Assembly (NCBI RefSeq): GCF_040958095.1
Contig: NC_091152.1
Location: 19,142,381 to 19,206,380, forward strand
Direction: 5' to 3'
DNA: 64,000 nucleotides
DNA from: Procambarus clarkii
Lineage: Eukaryota; Arthropoda; Malacostraca; Decapoda; Cambaridae
Part shown: positions 24,001-45,000 of the stretch, one piece after another
Layout: every line of letters starts with the position of its first letter
Numbering within the stretch: position 1 is the first letter of the stretch
Notes under the pieces: generated by a model
What the model was told of the DNA's origin: nothing
The model's database searches: none
What the model saw: only the letters and a program-made list of their open reading frames with translations
Position numbers and translations under genes: made by a program

Positions 24001-26581
24001 AGACCTGAAGTCCTTAGGGACTGTCCCGAGAGCTCTGTTTCCGAATAGGGAGTACAACAGCATCGAGCCAGTCTTCAGAAACTGGCGAGGACTAACCTTT
24101 TTTTTATACAGACTCGGTAAATACAGAGATGTGCAAGGAGGGAGATGGCAAAGCATCATGAATGTCATCACAGCCTGCTGCCGTAGATCCACAGAGGGCC
24201 AGGGCAGACAAGTTCAGAGAGAAGGGATCGTTATAGGGAAGGCAGAGACTAGTGTGGAAATCTAGGGGACGATATTCAAGAACTGGTTTATGAAGAAGGA
24301 TCAAGGAAGATGATAACCAGAGCCAACAGAAAAGTGGGAACCCAGTTCAGTCGTGACCTTCACTGGGTCTGCCACAAGAGTACAGGGGAGGTGGAGAACC
24401 GGCAAGACATCTTTAACAAGCTTTGCAATCTTGTGGATATTTTTCCAGATCTGTGACAGGAGTATTGGATGTAATGGTGAAAATCTCAACTCTCGTTTAT
24501 CCGTATGCGAGGCTTGTCCTATGGGCCAGGCTTACATTTCCGACTGACAGGTGTTCCAGCAACAACGTACTGGGCTACAGACTCAATGGTCTTAACAGGA
24601 GAAGAACGGAGGCAAACGAAGGTTGCTGGGAGGATGGACAGACAGGCTGCATGAAGGGCCAAGAGACTGGGGAGGGAGGGTTGGCAATAAAGACATAGGA
24701 AACATGGCAGACTGGGTAGGCCCCACCCCAGATGGAAAACCAAGAGGGAGACCCTTTGGGACACGGCAAGTGAACAGGGAAGGTGGTGGTCGAGTGTCCG
24801 GGTCCAAGGCTTTGAAACGGTTGCGGGACTGAGGAAGGTGGGAAGAAAGGGGAGGTAGAATGCCACACGTAAGCATAAAATACGCCAGTGAAAGGGTGGA
24901 GACGGCGGACTTAGCATCTCGCTTCAGGAAAAGTCAAACTATCCCGACGTTTCAAATTGAGGAAGGCTTCAAGCTTGTCTATACATGTGCAGAAGGTAGG
25001 GTGGGCCTCAACGCCATTTAGGCAGCAAGCCTGGGGAGAAGAGTAATCTGTCGTTGAGTGGTCATTGCCCCCTCCCCCCACGCGGGACAGAGACAAGACT
25101 CAACATTTTAGGGCACCATGCCCAAACTTCCAGCACTTATTACAATGTCTAGTAGAATGCATGTACTCTTTAAGGGAGCACCCAACACTAGCAAGAATAA
25201 AAGGTGGAAGGGTCCTACTATCTAAGACTATTTTCACAATCAAGCGGCTTATGACCACGAGGGGTCCAGTAAACTTGTCCCCCTTGAGAACGGTATGGCC
25301 TTGGACTTAGAGGATATGTTTAATATCCTCATGGTAGTGTTGGGTACCAAACAGTAATTTCAACGTGGTGCGGGAGAACAGTGCCTACACTGGCATTTAA
25401 AAAAAAAAAAAAAAAAAGTTTCTGGAGACCTGAAGGAGTCTAACGCGGTTAAGCAGGTAGCTGCATTCCGAGAAGCAGCAGTAACGACACTTACCAAAAT
25501 AGGTGGGGTTAAAAGTAAGGCATATACTGAATCAACAAGGTATTTATAGAGGGAGAAATCTTCAGGTGTAGATTTCAGATTAAGGAGATCACGTATTTAG
25601 CCCATGAAGCAGGCCCAAACAAAGCACTGTATGTATTAGTATTGGAAGGGATCGTGCGAGTGTGGCCATGGCGAGGACGGCATCGACATCCCCCAGAGGG
25701 GTTAAAAAGGCACTGTAGTCAGCGAGCCATGCCAGGGGACGAGGTGGTTACTGCTGGGGAGGGGGCCCAGCAACCTTGTGGCTCGACCCAAGCCTAGAGG
25801 GAGGGGAGCAGTCAGGAGGAGCTAGGTCTGGGCCCAATGTAGCGGGGCTACAGAGCCCAGTCTTCCAACAGTCCAACTTGGGGCCTTTATCGTGTACCCA
25901 ACGAGGCTGAGAAGTCATAAGCGGCACAGTATTCAGCAACATGAAAACCAAGAGGTAATACCTTCGTTCACAAATGTGTCCCTGTACCAACCATGGAGCC
26001 TCAGTTATAGGACAGGACACAAGACATGTTGCCGATCTTGCCGGCTGCCCCCCCCCCCCCCCCTTAGAGGTGTATCACGAGTATACTCATGCCACCTTAA
26101 GAACAGTCAGTCCACCAAGATCAGGTAGCGACTAAAGAAGTCTTGACAAACGCGTCCTCGCGAGGTTGGGGACCAGTTCTACAGGTGGAAATGCCTCGCC
26201 AAACAATCTGGCGTCAAAACAAGAAGTTAATTATCATCATCACTGGCAAAAGGTCGGCAGGAAATGACAATTAGAAAGAGGGAGGAAATGAAACGGGGAA
26301 AAAAAAGATATTTGGCAATATTGGTGAAGACAGCAGCAGGAGCACAAGACTCCAGAAAGTACAAGACTGACCCCGTGGAGCATCACCATGCCACCTCACG
26401 ACGACAACGGGCCAGAAAGGAGGGAGTAATTACAAAGGTATGTCGATTGAGGAACCAACCATATGTACGCAACATATGTAGGCTGACTAGTTAACTGAAG
26501 TATATTGTACCCAGCACATCATACATCTTGTATAAATATCAGCAGCAACAACTTACCATTACGAAGGACTAAAATACACAT
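18094..26581 (-). CDS. Paralog gene B: long repeat-rich protein with C-terminal membrane anchor (function unknown)
   Basis: Paralog of gene A with the same structure. The proposed CDS joins 26581-26557 (MCILVLRN plus one base) to 21596-18094: donor GTAAGT at 26,556, acceptor taacag at 21,597, phase 1. This gives 3,528 nt, 1,175 aa. The roughly 5-kb intron 1 has been enlarged by a LINE; in A it is 390 bp. Layout: N-terminal region with a Cys-containing stretch absent from A (ACSSSSCVC); block about 141-213 (WLESVSGLDPDDWHD, EVEVRDSLVPGQNTS) almost identical to A; a (GAGG/GAGS)n tract about 228-443; a long mosaic of GDAAGPVVEN (30 bp) and GDAAGPLP (24 bp) modules about 445-1028; then PRQIIDL, a hydrophobic helix LIILTLLIIATAVLLHTV (about 1117-1136) and a 39-residue acidic tail. 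No signal peptide was seen. The two share exon structure, block and C-terminal hydrophobic segment but have replaced each other's repeat cores. No function can be assigned. Confidence 0.6.
18540..20290 (-). repeat. Mosaic in-frame array of 30-bp and 24-bp modules in gene B
   Basis: Two module types alternate irregularly: a 30-bp unit encoding GDAA(G/W)PVVEN and a 24-bp unit encoding GDAA(G/W)PLP. They share the DAA(G/W)P core. A few units carry an extra spacer such as GAG. All units keep the frame; the plus-strand ORFs of 800-900 codons here are shadows of this property. Confidence 0.95.
20296..20940 (-). repeat. 12-bp in-frame tandem repeat in gene B
   Basis: Over 50 copies of a 12-bp unit with three common variants (ccggcaccgctc, ccggcaccgccc, ccagcaccgctc on plus), encoding Gly-Ala-Gly-Gly/Ser tetrapeptides on the minus strand. 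Confidence 0.95.
21950..26430 (-). mobile_element. Second long degraded RNase H LINE, in intron 1 of gene B
   Basis: It is collinear with the LINE at 9,040-14,580 but about 1 kb shorter through internal deletions. Recognisable pieces are the zinc-knuckle region (around 25,090-24,900), reverse-transcriptase remnants (around 23,900) and the 3' tail (about 22,240-21,955). It lies in the same orientation as gene B, at a point where the short intron of gene A reads continuously, so it inserted into B alone. Confidence 0.75.
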
Positions 26582-26908
26582 GTTAAAATAGGATTCAAAC
26601 GGTTGCTGGAGAATAAAAGCCTAAGGATGAGCGAGGGGCAGAGAGCTCCAACAAGTGTCTCCACTGTACTCTCGGGAAGAAGTGTACAGACCAACGCTGA
26701 CCACCAGCGAGGACAACAATTAAAGTAAGCGGTAAAGAAACTGTGTGATGATCTGCGTCACGTGGCCACTTTCTGGTTTTGCCCTCAATCAATAGATGGC
26801 GCTGTCGACGGACCTGTCACCACAGTCAAATTAGAAGCTTTATTCCCTAAATGGTTGTACATTTATAATTAAGAAAGTTTATATAATATTACAGTACATT
26901 AATTACAT
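26478..26908 (-). promoter_or_regulatory. Promoter / 5'UTR / first exon block of gene B
   Basis: This is the partner of 7,691-8,124, with only about four substitutions and one 3-nt gap by eye. It includes TATATAAA (26,885-26,878), the ATG at 26,581-26,579 and the donor at 26,556. Both edges are abrupt: on one side the LINE 5' end, on the other unrelated sequence. Confidence 0.55.
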
Positions 26909-27104
26909 TTTCACATTCTCCGCTTTAATAAGATATTTTTGTGTTACTCTTTTCTTAATTTTTCTATTTACAGAATATTATGTACTTTTTGAATTGATTG
27001 TCATATAATTTCTTGTATTTCTTTGTTAAAGTGTTTACTCATGTCCATTCTCTTCCTGGTTCATTGTTATTGTTGGGTCTATTGAGCTATGTTGATGATA
27101 CGTA

Positions 27105-27845
27105 AATAACACATGACTCACAACAAAGAGCTCTGGCTCTTTGATCCCGCCTCTCAACTGTCAATCAACAGGTAATTACCTAAGTGTAGTTACAGGATGA
27201 GAGCTACGCTCGTGGTGTCCCGTCTTCCCAGCACTCTTTGTCATATAACGCTTTGAAACTACTGACGGTCTTGGCCTCCACCACCTTCTCACCTAACTTG
27301 TTCCAACCGTCTACCACTCTGTTTGCGAAAGTGAATTTTCTTATATTTCTTCGGCATCTTTGTTAAGTTAGTTTAAGTCTATGACCTCTTGTTCTTAAAG
27401 TTCCAGGTCTCAGGAAATCTTCCCTATCGATTTTATCAATTCCTGTTACTATTTTGTATGTAGTGATCATATCACCTCTTTTTCTTCTGTCTTCTAGTTT
27501 TGGCATATTTAATGTCTCTAACCTCTCCTCGTAGCTCTTGCCCTTCAGTTCTGGGAGCCACTTAGTAGCATGTCTTTGCACCTTTTCCAGTTTGTTGATG
27601 TGCTTCTTAAGATATGGGCACCACACAACCGCTGCATATTCTAGCTTTGGCCTAACAAAAGTCGTGAACAATTTCTTTAGTATATCGCCATCCATGTATT
27701 TAAAAGCAATTCTGAAGTTAGAAAGCGTGGCATAGGCTCCTCGCACAATATTCTTTATGTGGTCCTCAGGTGATAGTTTTCTATCTAGAACCACCCCTGG
27801 ATCTCTTTCTTTATCAGAATTCTTTAAAGATGTATGTGTGTGTGT
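27105..27845 (-). mobile_element. LINE reverse-transcriptase C-terminal fragment (CR1/L2-like)
   Basis: The minus strand 27,857-27,363 is open and reads as a typical post-RT region: DPGVVLDRKLSPEDHIKNIV, FVRPKLEYAAVVWCPYLKKH, VQRHATKWLPEL and LETLNMPKLEDRRKRGDMI. Coding resemblance continues out of frame to about 27,105. It is 5'-truncated; only the C-terminal part is present. Confidence 0.75.
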
Positions 27846-27994
27846 GTGTGTACTCACCTAGTTGTGCTTGCGGGGGTTGAGCTCTGGCTCTTTGGTCCCG
27901 CCTCTCAACCGTCAATCAACAGGTGTACAGGTTCCTGAGTGTGAGTGTGTGTACTCACCTAGTTGTGTTTGCGGGGGTTGAGCTCTGGCTCTTT

Positions 27995-28090
<96 letters not shown>
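27846..28090. repeat. Dispersed repeat head plus long (GT)n microsatellite
   Basis: A motif starting 'actcacctagttgtg' and containing 'gggttgagctctggctctt' occurs at about 27,851 and again at 27,953. It is followed by about 90 bp of pure GT (27,996-28,083). The same motif recurs in reverse at 28,455-28,522, followed there by AC repeats. Confidence 0.85.
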
Positions 28091-28234
28091 CCATAGCCTC
28101 AGACAAGGGCGAGGCAGGTGGGTGGGGCTAAGAGAGATTCTGGGTATATATGCAAGATGCAATAGAATTTTTTCTCACATTTCAGACCAACCTCAGGCGA
28201 GTATCAAAGTTCTGAGACACACACACACACACAC

Positions 28235-28422
28235 GCTAGGAGTGGGCCTGATAGCTGAGTGGACAGCGCTTTGGACTCGTAATCCTAGGGTCCAGGTTCT
28301 ATCCCGGCTGATGGCAGAAACAAATGGGCAAAGTTTCTTTCGCCCTGATGCCCCTGTTACCTAGTAGTAAATAGGTACCTGGGAGCTAGACAGCTGTTAC
28401 GGCATGCTTCTCGTGTGTGTGT
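28235..28422 (+). mobile_element. tRNA-derived SINE
   Basis: It has a pol III A box-like 'tgatagctgagtggacagcg' and a B box-like 'ggtccaggttctatccc', followed by a tRNA-unrelated body ('cccctgttacctagtagtaaataggtacctggg' in part) and a GT-rich tail. The body is shared with the SINE at 42,884-43,137. It does not fold as an intact tRNA gene. Confidence 0.75.
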
Positions 28423-28454
28423 GAAAAAATATTAGTTAGTAGTTAGTACCAGTT

Positions 28455-28795
<341 letters not shown>

Positions 28796-28875
28796 TCCTA
28801 CATGGCTCTCTGGGGAGGGGGGGGACGAGCCCCGTTCCATATCTCTGTACTTTGTAAATTTCTTTATATTTTACT

Positions 28876-28925
28876 CGGTTCATTTATTATGCACCCCATA
28901 CCCATGTTGTGGGCAGTAGTGTTAA
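28876..28925 (-). mobile_element. LINE 3'UTR scrap
   Basis: About 45 bases match, in reverse, the 3'UTR end of the LINE at 46,340-46,975 (gcccacaagatgggtatggg, then tgcataataaatgaac). Confidence 0.55.
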
Positions 28926-29088
28926 AGATACTATTTGATAACGTCTTGAAATATAGCGACTTTATACTTATTAATACACGTGCACATAGAGTAAGAGAAA
29001 CACAAGATAGCAGCCACTTTCTTTCAACACAATAATGAGAGGAATGTCGCAGAAGTGATCAATGTTGTTCTTCCGACAGCCAGCAAGA

Positions 29089-38276
<9,188 letters not shown>

Positions 38277-38385
38277 GCTGGTGGCGGTGCCATCGGCAGT
38301 TAGTCTCAAGGTCGCGCTCTGAAGCAGCTTGTCCAACACTAAATTTTATGAAAAGCACCGAATCACCTTCTGTGGTTGAGTGTTC

Positions 38386-38391
38386 AATAAA
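38386..38391 (+). other. Poly(A) signal of the PDH-like gene
   Basis: AATAAA lies 110 nt after the stop codon. It is a plausible transcript end near 38,410. Confidence 0.5.
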
Positions 38392-38410
38392 CCCTTGAAC
38401 TATATGTTTA

Positions 38411-39038
38411 ACACTTCTCTAACCCTGTCCATGGAGAACAGAAAAAAATGTATATATGCCGATTAGCATTGTAAATGTGTGGCCACGTCTGTGGTAGAAA
38501 ATAATAAAAAAAAAAAAATGAAGCAAATGTAGATGTTTATCTCTCAGAATGTTTGGTAATATGTTTATTGTTTGTGATGTGTGTCTATGTATGTATTAAC
38601 ACGATGTACTGAACGGGGTGAGAATAGCTTAGAGCAACCTCATCCCTTTGTGTGGATTTTACCTCAATAAACTTATTTCAATTTCAATTCAACACTAATG
38701 ACACTTAACATATGGGTGTGGCTATGCCATCTTTTCATGTACTATTTGATTTTCTAGATATTTTGCTATAAATTTAGTAGCATCTTTAACTGGCTGTTGG
38801 TGAGGTATGGTGGACATAGCCAAACGAAGGAGGCTAACGAGATGACTGTAAACATATAATAAAAGTTAATGAATATTAAATTTTTTTGGACTTATTCATT
38901 TTTCATTAAGTTAATGTATACGGTTATAAATTTAATGAAGTTAAATACAGTACAGTATGTGAATTTGAATAACACTATTCAATTTAACTTTGAGATCTTT
39001 ATACTTGTATGTATGTACAGTACCTTACCTAAATAAAA

Positions 39039-39069
<31 letters not shown>

Positions 39070-39245
39070 TAGGAAATTTAACAATAATAAGTAATGGTAA
39101 TGTCCTTTTCACAGATATAATAATAACATAGGATAAAAATCCACACTTATGTACTACATTTGTGAAATTTATGTAAAGATTTACTCAAAGTCTTTCGCAC
39201 TTTCCTGGGTGCTTTGCTTACCACTACACCACGGAGACTGCTTTA
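38411..39245. other. Intergenic stretch with LINE tails
   Basis: No gene seen. 38,590-38,697 ends in 'caataaacttatttcaattt' like a retroposon tail. 39,003-39,069 is another LINE 3' end ('tgtatgtatgtacagtacct') with an (att)n tail. 39,219-39,240 is the head of a SINE in reverse, abutting the forward SINE. Confidence 0.45.
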
Positions 39246-39526
39246 GCAGTCTCCGTGGTGTAGTGGTAAGACACTCGCCTGGCGTTCCACGAGCGCTATG
39301 TCATGGGTTCGTATCCTGGCCGGGGAGGATTTACTGGGCGCAATTCCTTAACTGTAGCCTCTGTTTAACGCAACAGTAAAATGTGTACTTGGATGAAAAA
39401 ACGATTCTTCGCGGCAGGGGATCGTATTCCAGGGACCATAGGATTAAGGACTTGCCCGAAACGCTACGCGTACTAGTGGCTGTACAAGAATGTAACAACT
39501 CTTGTATATATCTCAAAAAAAAAAAA
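39246..39526 (+). mobile_element. tRNA-derived SINE (second family), complete copy
   Basis: The head 'ctccgtggtgtagtggtaag' and B box 'gggttcgtatcctgg' are followed by the body, then 'gcccgaaacgctacgcgtac', 'aagaatgtaacaactcttgt' and a 12-A tail. This is the most complete copy of the family in the window. Confidence 0.8.
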
Positions 39527-39608
39527 GTCTGAGTATGTGGTTAGGATGAGACTTACATCTCAATGACATGCTAATGCTAGCATTAGTCTCAATAATCTCA
39601 CTAATACC

Positions 39609-39712
39609 CTTTTTTTTTTTTTTTTTGAGATATATACAAGAGTTGTTACATTCTTGTACAGCCACTAGTACGCGTAGCGTTTCGGGCAAGTCCTTAATCC
39701 TATGGTCCCTGG
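39609..39712 (-). mobile_element. 5'-truncated SINE tail, reverse orientation
   Basis: Poly-T then 'gagatatatacaagagttgt' and 'gtacgcgtagcgtttcgggc'. It is the inverse of the tail of the SINE at 39,246-39,526, so the two lie tail to tail. Confidence 0.7.
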
Positions 39713-39924
39713 ACCATGGACCAGGGTCCCTGGACCCTGGACCCTGTGTCCTCTTGACATAAAACTCTTCTTCTGACAAATCAACACACACTGTAATAAT
39801 CTGGTTCACACTGCTCCTGCTTCCAAAACTTTTAAATTTCATCTTCACTTGTCATCTATTAACTAACTTCCTTGGAAAAAGTTAAATGAAGTGAAACAAA
39901 AATATCCAAGAATTAAGTAAATTC

Positions 39925-40205
39925 CCATACCAGGAAAAGTTGAAGGTTTCAGGACACTAAACACTAGAAATCAGACATGACAGTACAGCACTGATCTTCT
40001 TGGAGACCTTAAAAATATTGAACAAACTGGAAGAAATTAATCCAGATTTCTGCTTTGAAAGGTCAAGTGTAACTCACACAAGGGGCAACAGCTTCAAGCT
40101 CAACAAGCTACAATGAAGGTTGAAAACAGGAGATACTTTTCACTCATAGGGTAATTAACCCATGGAATTACCTACCCTTTGAAGCCATAAATGCCAAGAA
40201 AATAC
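39925..40205 (+). mobile_element. CR1/L2-like LINE C-terminal fragment
   Basis: Translation in shifting plus frames recalls the LINE C-terminus: INPDFCFERSSVTHTRGN, then INPWNYLPFEAINAKK. Frame-broken. Confidence 0.55.
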
Positions 40206-40206
40206 T

Positions 40207-40900
40207 ATACAGGGTGTCCAAGAATTACCTATTAAAATTCAATCACGAATTTGTTAAAAACTTGGTTTATTGACGTTTATCATGTTTAATGTGTTATAAC
40301 TAAACATTTGTAAATTATTTCATCTCTTCAAAACCTAACCCTAAAAATGAATACACAAAGCGCACCTTTGTTGTGACGTCTCGTATCAGAGGATTGCAAT
40401 TTAATGAAATCAGAGAAAGATTTACAAGGAAATTTCATAGAATCAATCCTATAAAGCAATTCATGAACTTTCATAGAATCAATCCTATAAAGCAATTCAT
40501 GAACTTGTGAACAAATGTAAAACAACTGGATCTCTACCCATGGGTAGAGGATCTCTACCCTCTACCCATGGGGATGACGGCATGGGTAAAGGATGCTCAA
40601 GAACAATGTTAGAGCATAGAAGAAGAACAACATTGGTTAGAGGATAAACCAACAGTGTCAGTTAGGGAAGCCAGTCAAAAACTCAACATATCAAAGCCAA
40701 CAGTTCATAGATTCTTGAATTCTGATGAAAAAAGCTCATCACAGTCAGATCCAGCATGCTCTAAATGCTGGACCTAAATGTATTATCCAAATCGAGCAGC
40801 AAGGTGTACAAAATTTGTCATATTTGGGTAAAATCATGAAACTATGTAGGTTTTTAATAGTCATCTAATTTCATAGAAATAGATAGCTAATTCTGGGATA
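40207..40900 (+). mobile_element. Degraded mariner/IS630-like DNA transposon
   Basis: It opens with 'acagggtgtccaagaattac', a typical terminal sequence for this superfamily. Broken frames read TSRIRGLQFNEIRERF and then VREASQKLNISKPTVHRFL, which resembles the paired helix-turn-helix region of the transposase. There are stops and a local 37-bp tandem duplication (about 40,428-40,502). No DDE catalytic part was recognised, so it is a 5' fragment. Confidence 0.5.
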
Positions 40901-42070
40901 TACTGTACTTCAGTTTAAACTTCATTTGGAAAAAATCCTCAAGAATAATGGGGATAATTTAACAAGAAGTTTCCATGAGGCCAGTGGAGATGGTAGCAGT
41001 CAATAGGTCCCCCTCGATTGAGACCAATTGTGCCCTTCACTAAGGAGTTTAATTAAGAAGACGTGTCCCCAGCTCAATTCTCCTAAGAACATTTTATAGA
41101 TTCATGTATTGTCTTATGTACAGCTTCAGTATTACTTAATGACAAGACAGGTAATAAGTTCAAACAAAGCAGTTTCGTAATCATTTCTGAATGCCACATA
41201 GATTGTCAGGCATTTTACTTTAAGTTAAAAGGAAAATAATATATCAAAGATGTTAAATATATAAATTTATATTCTTCATAGGGTAACAGTTACCATATGA
41301 AAATTGCCTATTTATTCATTTTATTTCAGCACAAGAACTGAGCTACAACATAAAAATAAATTCAATAAAAACTAGCCAAAGATTTCAGTGAAGTAGAAAA
41401 TCATTAAATATAAAGCATCATACTGGCCCGTTACCTGGCAGTATAACATACAGTCATGTACAACATATGGCAGTGTGTAGCAACTTTGTACAAAGTTGCT
41501 TTATTATTAAGTAGTATAATCTAAGTAATACAGTAAGAGTACAGTATTATAAAAAAAAAATAACTTTACATACTTTGCAGTAGGCTTTACTTACGATATT
41601 TCTACGTATCTGTACTCATGATATAATTCCTAACTTATACTGAAGCATAAATCTAAATTATCTCGGAAAAGAACACAGAAAAATGCATCCAATAAGATTG
41701 ATAGAAAAGAATTTCCTATTTTATATTACATTTTTGAAACAAATTGTTTTACATAGTTAAGTGACCCTTTATTATTTCCTTACATTAAAAATATTATGCT
41801 AATCAAACAATTAGTGACAAATTTCAGTTAATATCAAACCAGTCACATCATCACCACCTCAACTGTCATTCACATGTTTACTTCAATTGCACAGAGCTAA
41901 ATATCAACTGAAAACTATGCTTCTTATATCGCTTAAATTTTATTGAGGCATTTAAATACAATCAGTCACTTGGTTTCTTAATTGCATCTGTTACATATGG
42001 ATTAAAGCATTATGTTAACGTTTTCATAGACTCCAACAACAGAAGTCTTTCTGACACCACGATTAACATG
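40901..42070. other. Probable SPARC 3'UTR and intergenic DNA
   Basis: AT-rich, with no ORF or repeat recognised. The part nearest 42,070 should be the SPARC 3'UTR. Several minus-strand AATAAA-type signals (for example near 41,945 and 41,495) are possible ends; I cannot choose between them. Confidence 0.4.
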
Positions 42071-45000
42071 TTAGTCATCACGGATGTTCTCACACATGTC
42101 CTCAAGCTTCTCAAAGTCCTCCTGCGAGTATAAAAGACCAAAGTCAATTGTAGTATAAAAAGTTATTAAAGTTATTATAAAGAAGTTATTAAAATTAAGA
42201 AATCCACAAGGGCCGTAACGAGGATTCGAACCTGCGTCCGAGGGCATCCCAGACGCTGCCTTAATCGACTGAGCTACGACATGGTCAAAAGGAGTTGAAA
42301 CTGAAGGAGGAGTTGACTATGTCGTTGCTCAAGTCGATTAAGGCAGTGTCTGGGATGCTCTCGAACGCAGGTTCAAATCCTCGTCACGGCCCTTGTGGAT
42401 TTGTTCATTTTAAAAGTTAAAGTGTTTAATACTGTATATGAACACATGCACAACAATTGTTTAGGGCTAAAATCTATCCATCTTATAAGCAACCTCCTTA
42501 ACTTTCAGTCTCTTCCAACACTAAGTTTACAGCATTACATTCACTGCTTGCCATAATCTTTCTTACCTCATCTCTTAATATATTACATAACTTCAGTAAT
42601 AAAGTCTGCTCTTACACCAATCTTAAGCTTTCAACATTAACATCTTTCCTGTGATGTCTAAGCTATCCCACTATGATGTTTCCTAAGGCCTAAGATACTT
42701 TTCAACTCTGGTTAAAATCTAGCACAGTCAGAGCAGATCAACAGTCCACTCCAGTACAGTGGGAACTTTTCAAACTGTCCTTGAAGAGACAGTGAATAAT
42801 ACTTAATCCCATCTAAAATTTTGAGAGTCATAAACTCAAAAGCCTTTCCAGATGCAGTATGACAAAACAGAGGTTAGCAAAGTTATCTTGAGGTTATCTT
42901 GAGATGATTTAGGGGCTTTAGTGTCCCCGCAGCCCGGTCCTCGACCAGGCCTCCACCCCCCAGGAAGCAGCCCGTGACAGTTGACTAACACCCAGGTACC
43001 TATTTTACTGCTAGGTAACAGGGGCATAGGGTGAAAGAAACTCTGCCCATTCTATCTTGCCGGCGCCCAGGATTGAACCCGGAACCACAGGATCACAAGT
43101 CCAGTGTACTGTCCGCTCGGCCGACCGGCTCCCTCGGCATTTTACCTTGGCTAAAAATGAACAACCCACCAGGTGGCAGGATGCAATCTATCCCTATAAA
43201 ACATTACAGGAAGCATTTTGTCTAAAAATAAATAACACTGCCCATACAACATTAAAATGTTTCTTACCTCAGAGAGCTTTGTACAGTTAGCCCATTCCTT
43301 AAAGGTGATGCGGTGGTCATCATCTGGATCACATGAGTCTAGGAACTGGCTAATGCAGTGCTCCAGAGTGACAAGCGGGGCTCGGATGGGGAACAGTTCG
43401 TGACGCGAGACAAAGCTAAATACATAAAGACAAATATATATATATATATATAAGCATTTAACTTTTAAAAGTATTCAGGTCTCTCATCCTAGTTTTTGTT
43501 CTTCAATTAATCCTTTAACTTGGGAATGATTTTTCTTCTTAAGTTAATCTTTTATGTTTAAACAAAAAAGGCTAATACAGTAATTAATTAGTTGTAATAG
43601 ACAACAAGTCTTCAGGCAGTCTTACAATATGTAATAAGTAAATCAAGAAAAAGAAATATAATATTATAGATAGACATATAGATAGATAGACATACACACA
43701 CACATAATGTATGATAGACCTATGGATGCCTTACTCTCATCAAGTGGCTCCAAATTTAGACACATCAAGAAAGTCATAGCTAAGGGCCTCACATTATGTT
43801 TTTTTCTGAGAGGGGCTCCCTTCAGTGGATCCCCAAACTACCCACCTAAATACCCCAAGCCTTATGTGCCCCACAAGGCTCTTATGAATCATGAGTGCCT
43901 ACTGGAGACCAGTACCTGAATCTGGCCCCCTCAATGGAGGCATGGGGAGTCTGGGGTATACATACGTGAATCCATACAGAAACATAACCCACCAGAAAGG
44001 TAGAGGTGCCCCAAAGCAAGCAATGGCATGGAACATATTGGTAACCCTGATACTAACTACAGTATGTACTCGTCCAAAACCAATTGCTGGGTTAGCATCA
44101 CTCGCTCGCCAGATGACAGTCCCAGCAACTCCTGGGTTCCAGGTCGATGGCACTAGTCAGACTTGTGCTGCACAAAACAACCCCCAAAGACTCTGGGAAG
44201 ATGTTTGTGTAGGAATGGGTAGACACAAAGAGGGGGACCACCCACAATTATGTATTACACTACATTCAATTCTGGATTTCTGGGAAGGCTTCCTCTGGTG
44301 GCTTCCCCAAGCTAATTAATCACAGGGAACGTAAGAATGACTTACCAGAGAAGAGAAGGCTCAGCCAGTAACCCTGAAGGGAATCAGTGCTGGATCAACT
44401 GATCCACTGTAACCTAAGCTCAGCATTGGTGAGGAATGTTTTCTACATGACATGCTTCAAGCACTTAATTAGGATGCAAAAAGTCAGGAGTCTGAATATC
44501 TGCCCAAAATATAGTAGCAAACAATACAGAGGTGCAAACTTGCTGACACGAGGGCCTGTGGATAGATCGCACACTGGCTAAACCTAACCTTCTTCCACAC
44601 AACCTAAGACAACTGGGCTTCTGGAACTGGGAACAAGACACTTCACGAATGTGTGATACTCACTGAAGCAGTGATTACCACAAAGCACAAGGCAACTTTG
44701 CATTCAACACACCAGAAACACACAGATTTTCACTGACAATCTCTTCTTTATATGTGCTTGAAGACAACAAACTCATGTACACCTTTTGCTTGCTTTCCTG
44801 TACTTGGTATGTAACCAATCTTGTGTAGTGCAAGGGTGTCTTTGCAAACCACTCTGTTGGGAGCAGCGTGAGGCATTATTGATACCTGGTTGATGGTTGA
44901 TGCATAAACTCTCGTCACAACCTTGTCCAGTTTGACCTTCCAGGCCAAACTAGACAACTAACTGACAAAAGAGCATGACCAGAATTCTACTGATGACAAT

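Noticed and set aside
42202-42403. Two tRNA genes
   Set aside because: A and B boxes are present but the acceptor stem and anticodon arm do not pair properly; both share a SINE-like 3' extension.
43891-44319. 142-codon ORF in SPARC intron 6 as a nested gene
   Set aside because: No recognised domain, signal or splice context; composition fits a dispersed repeat. Kept only as intron content.
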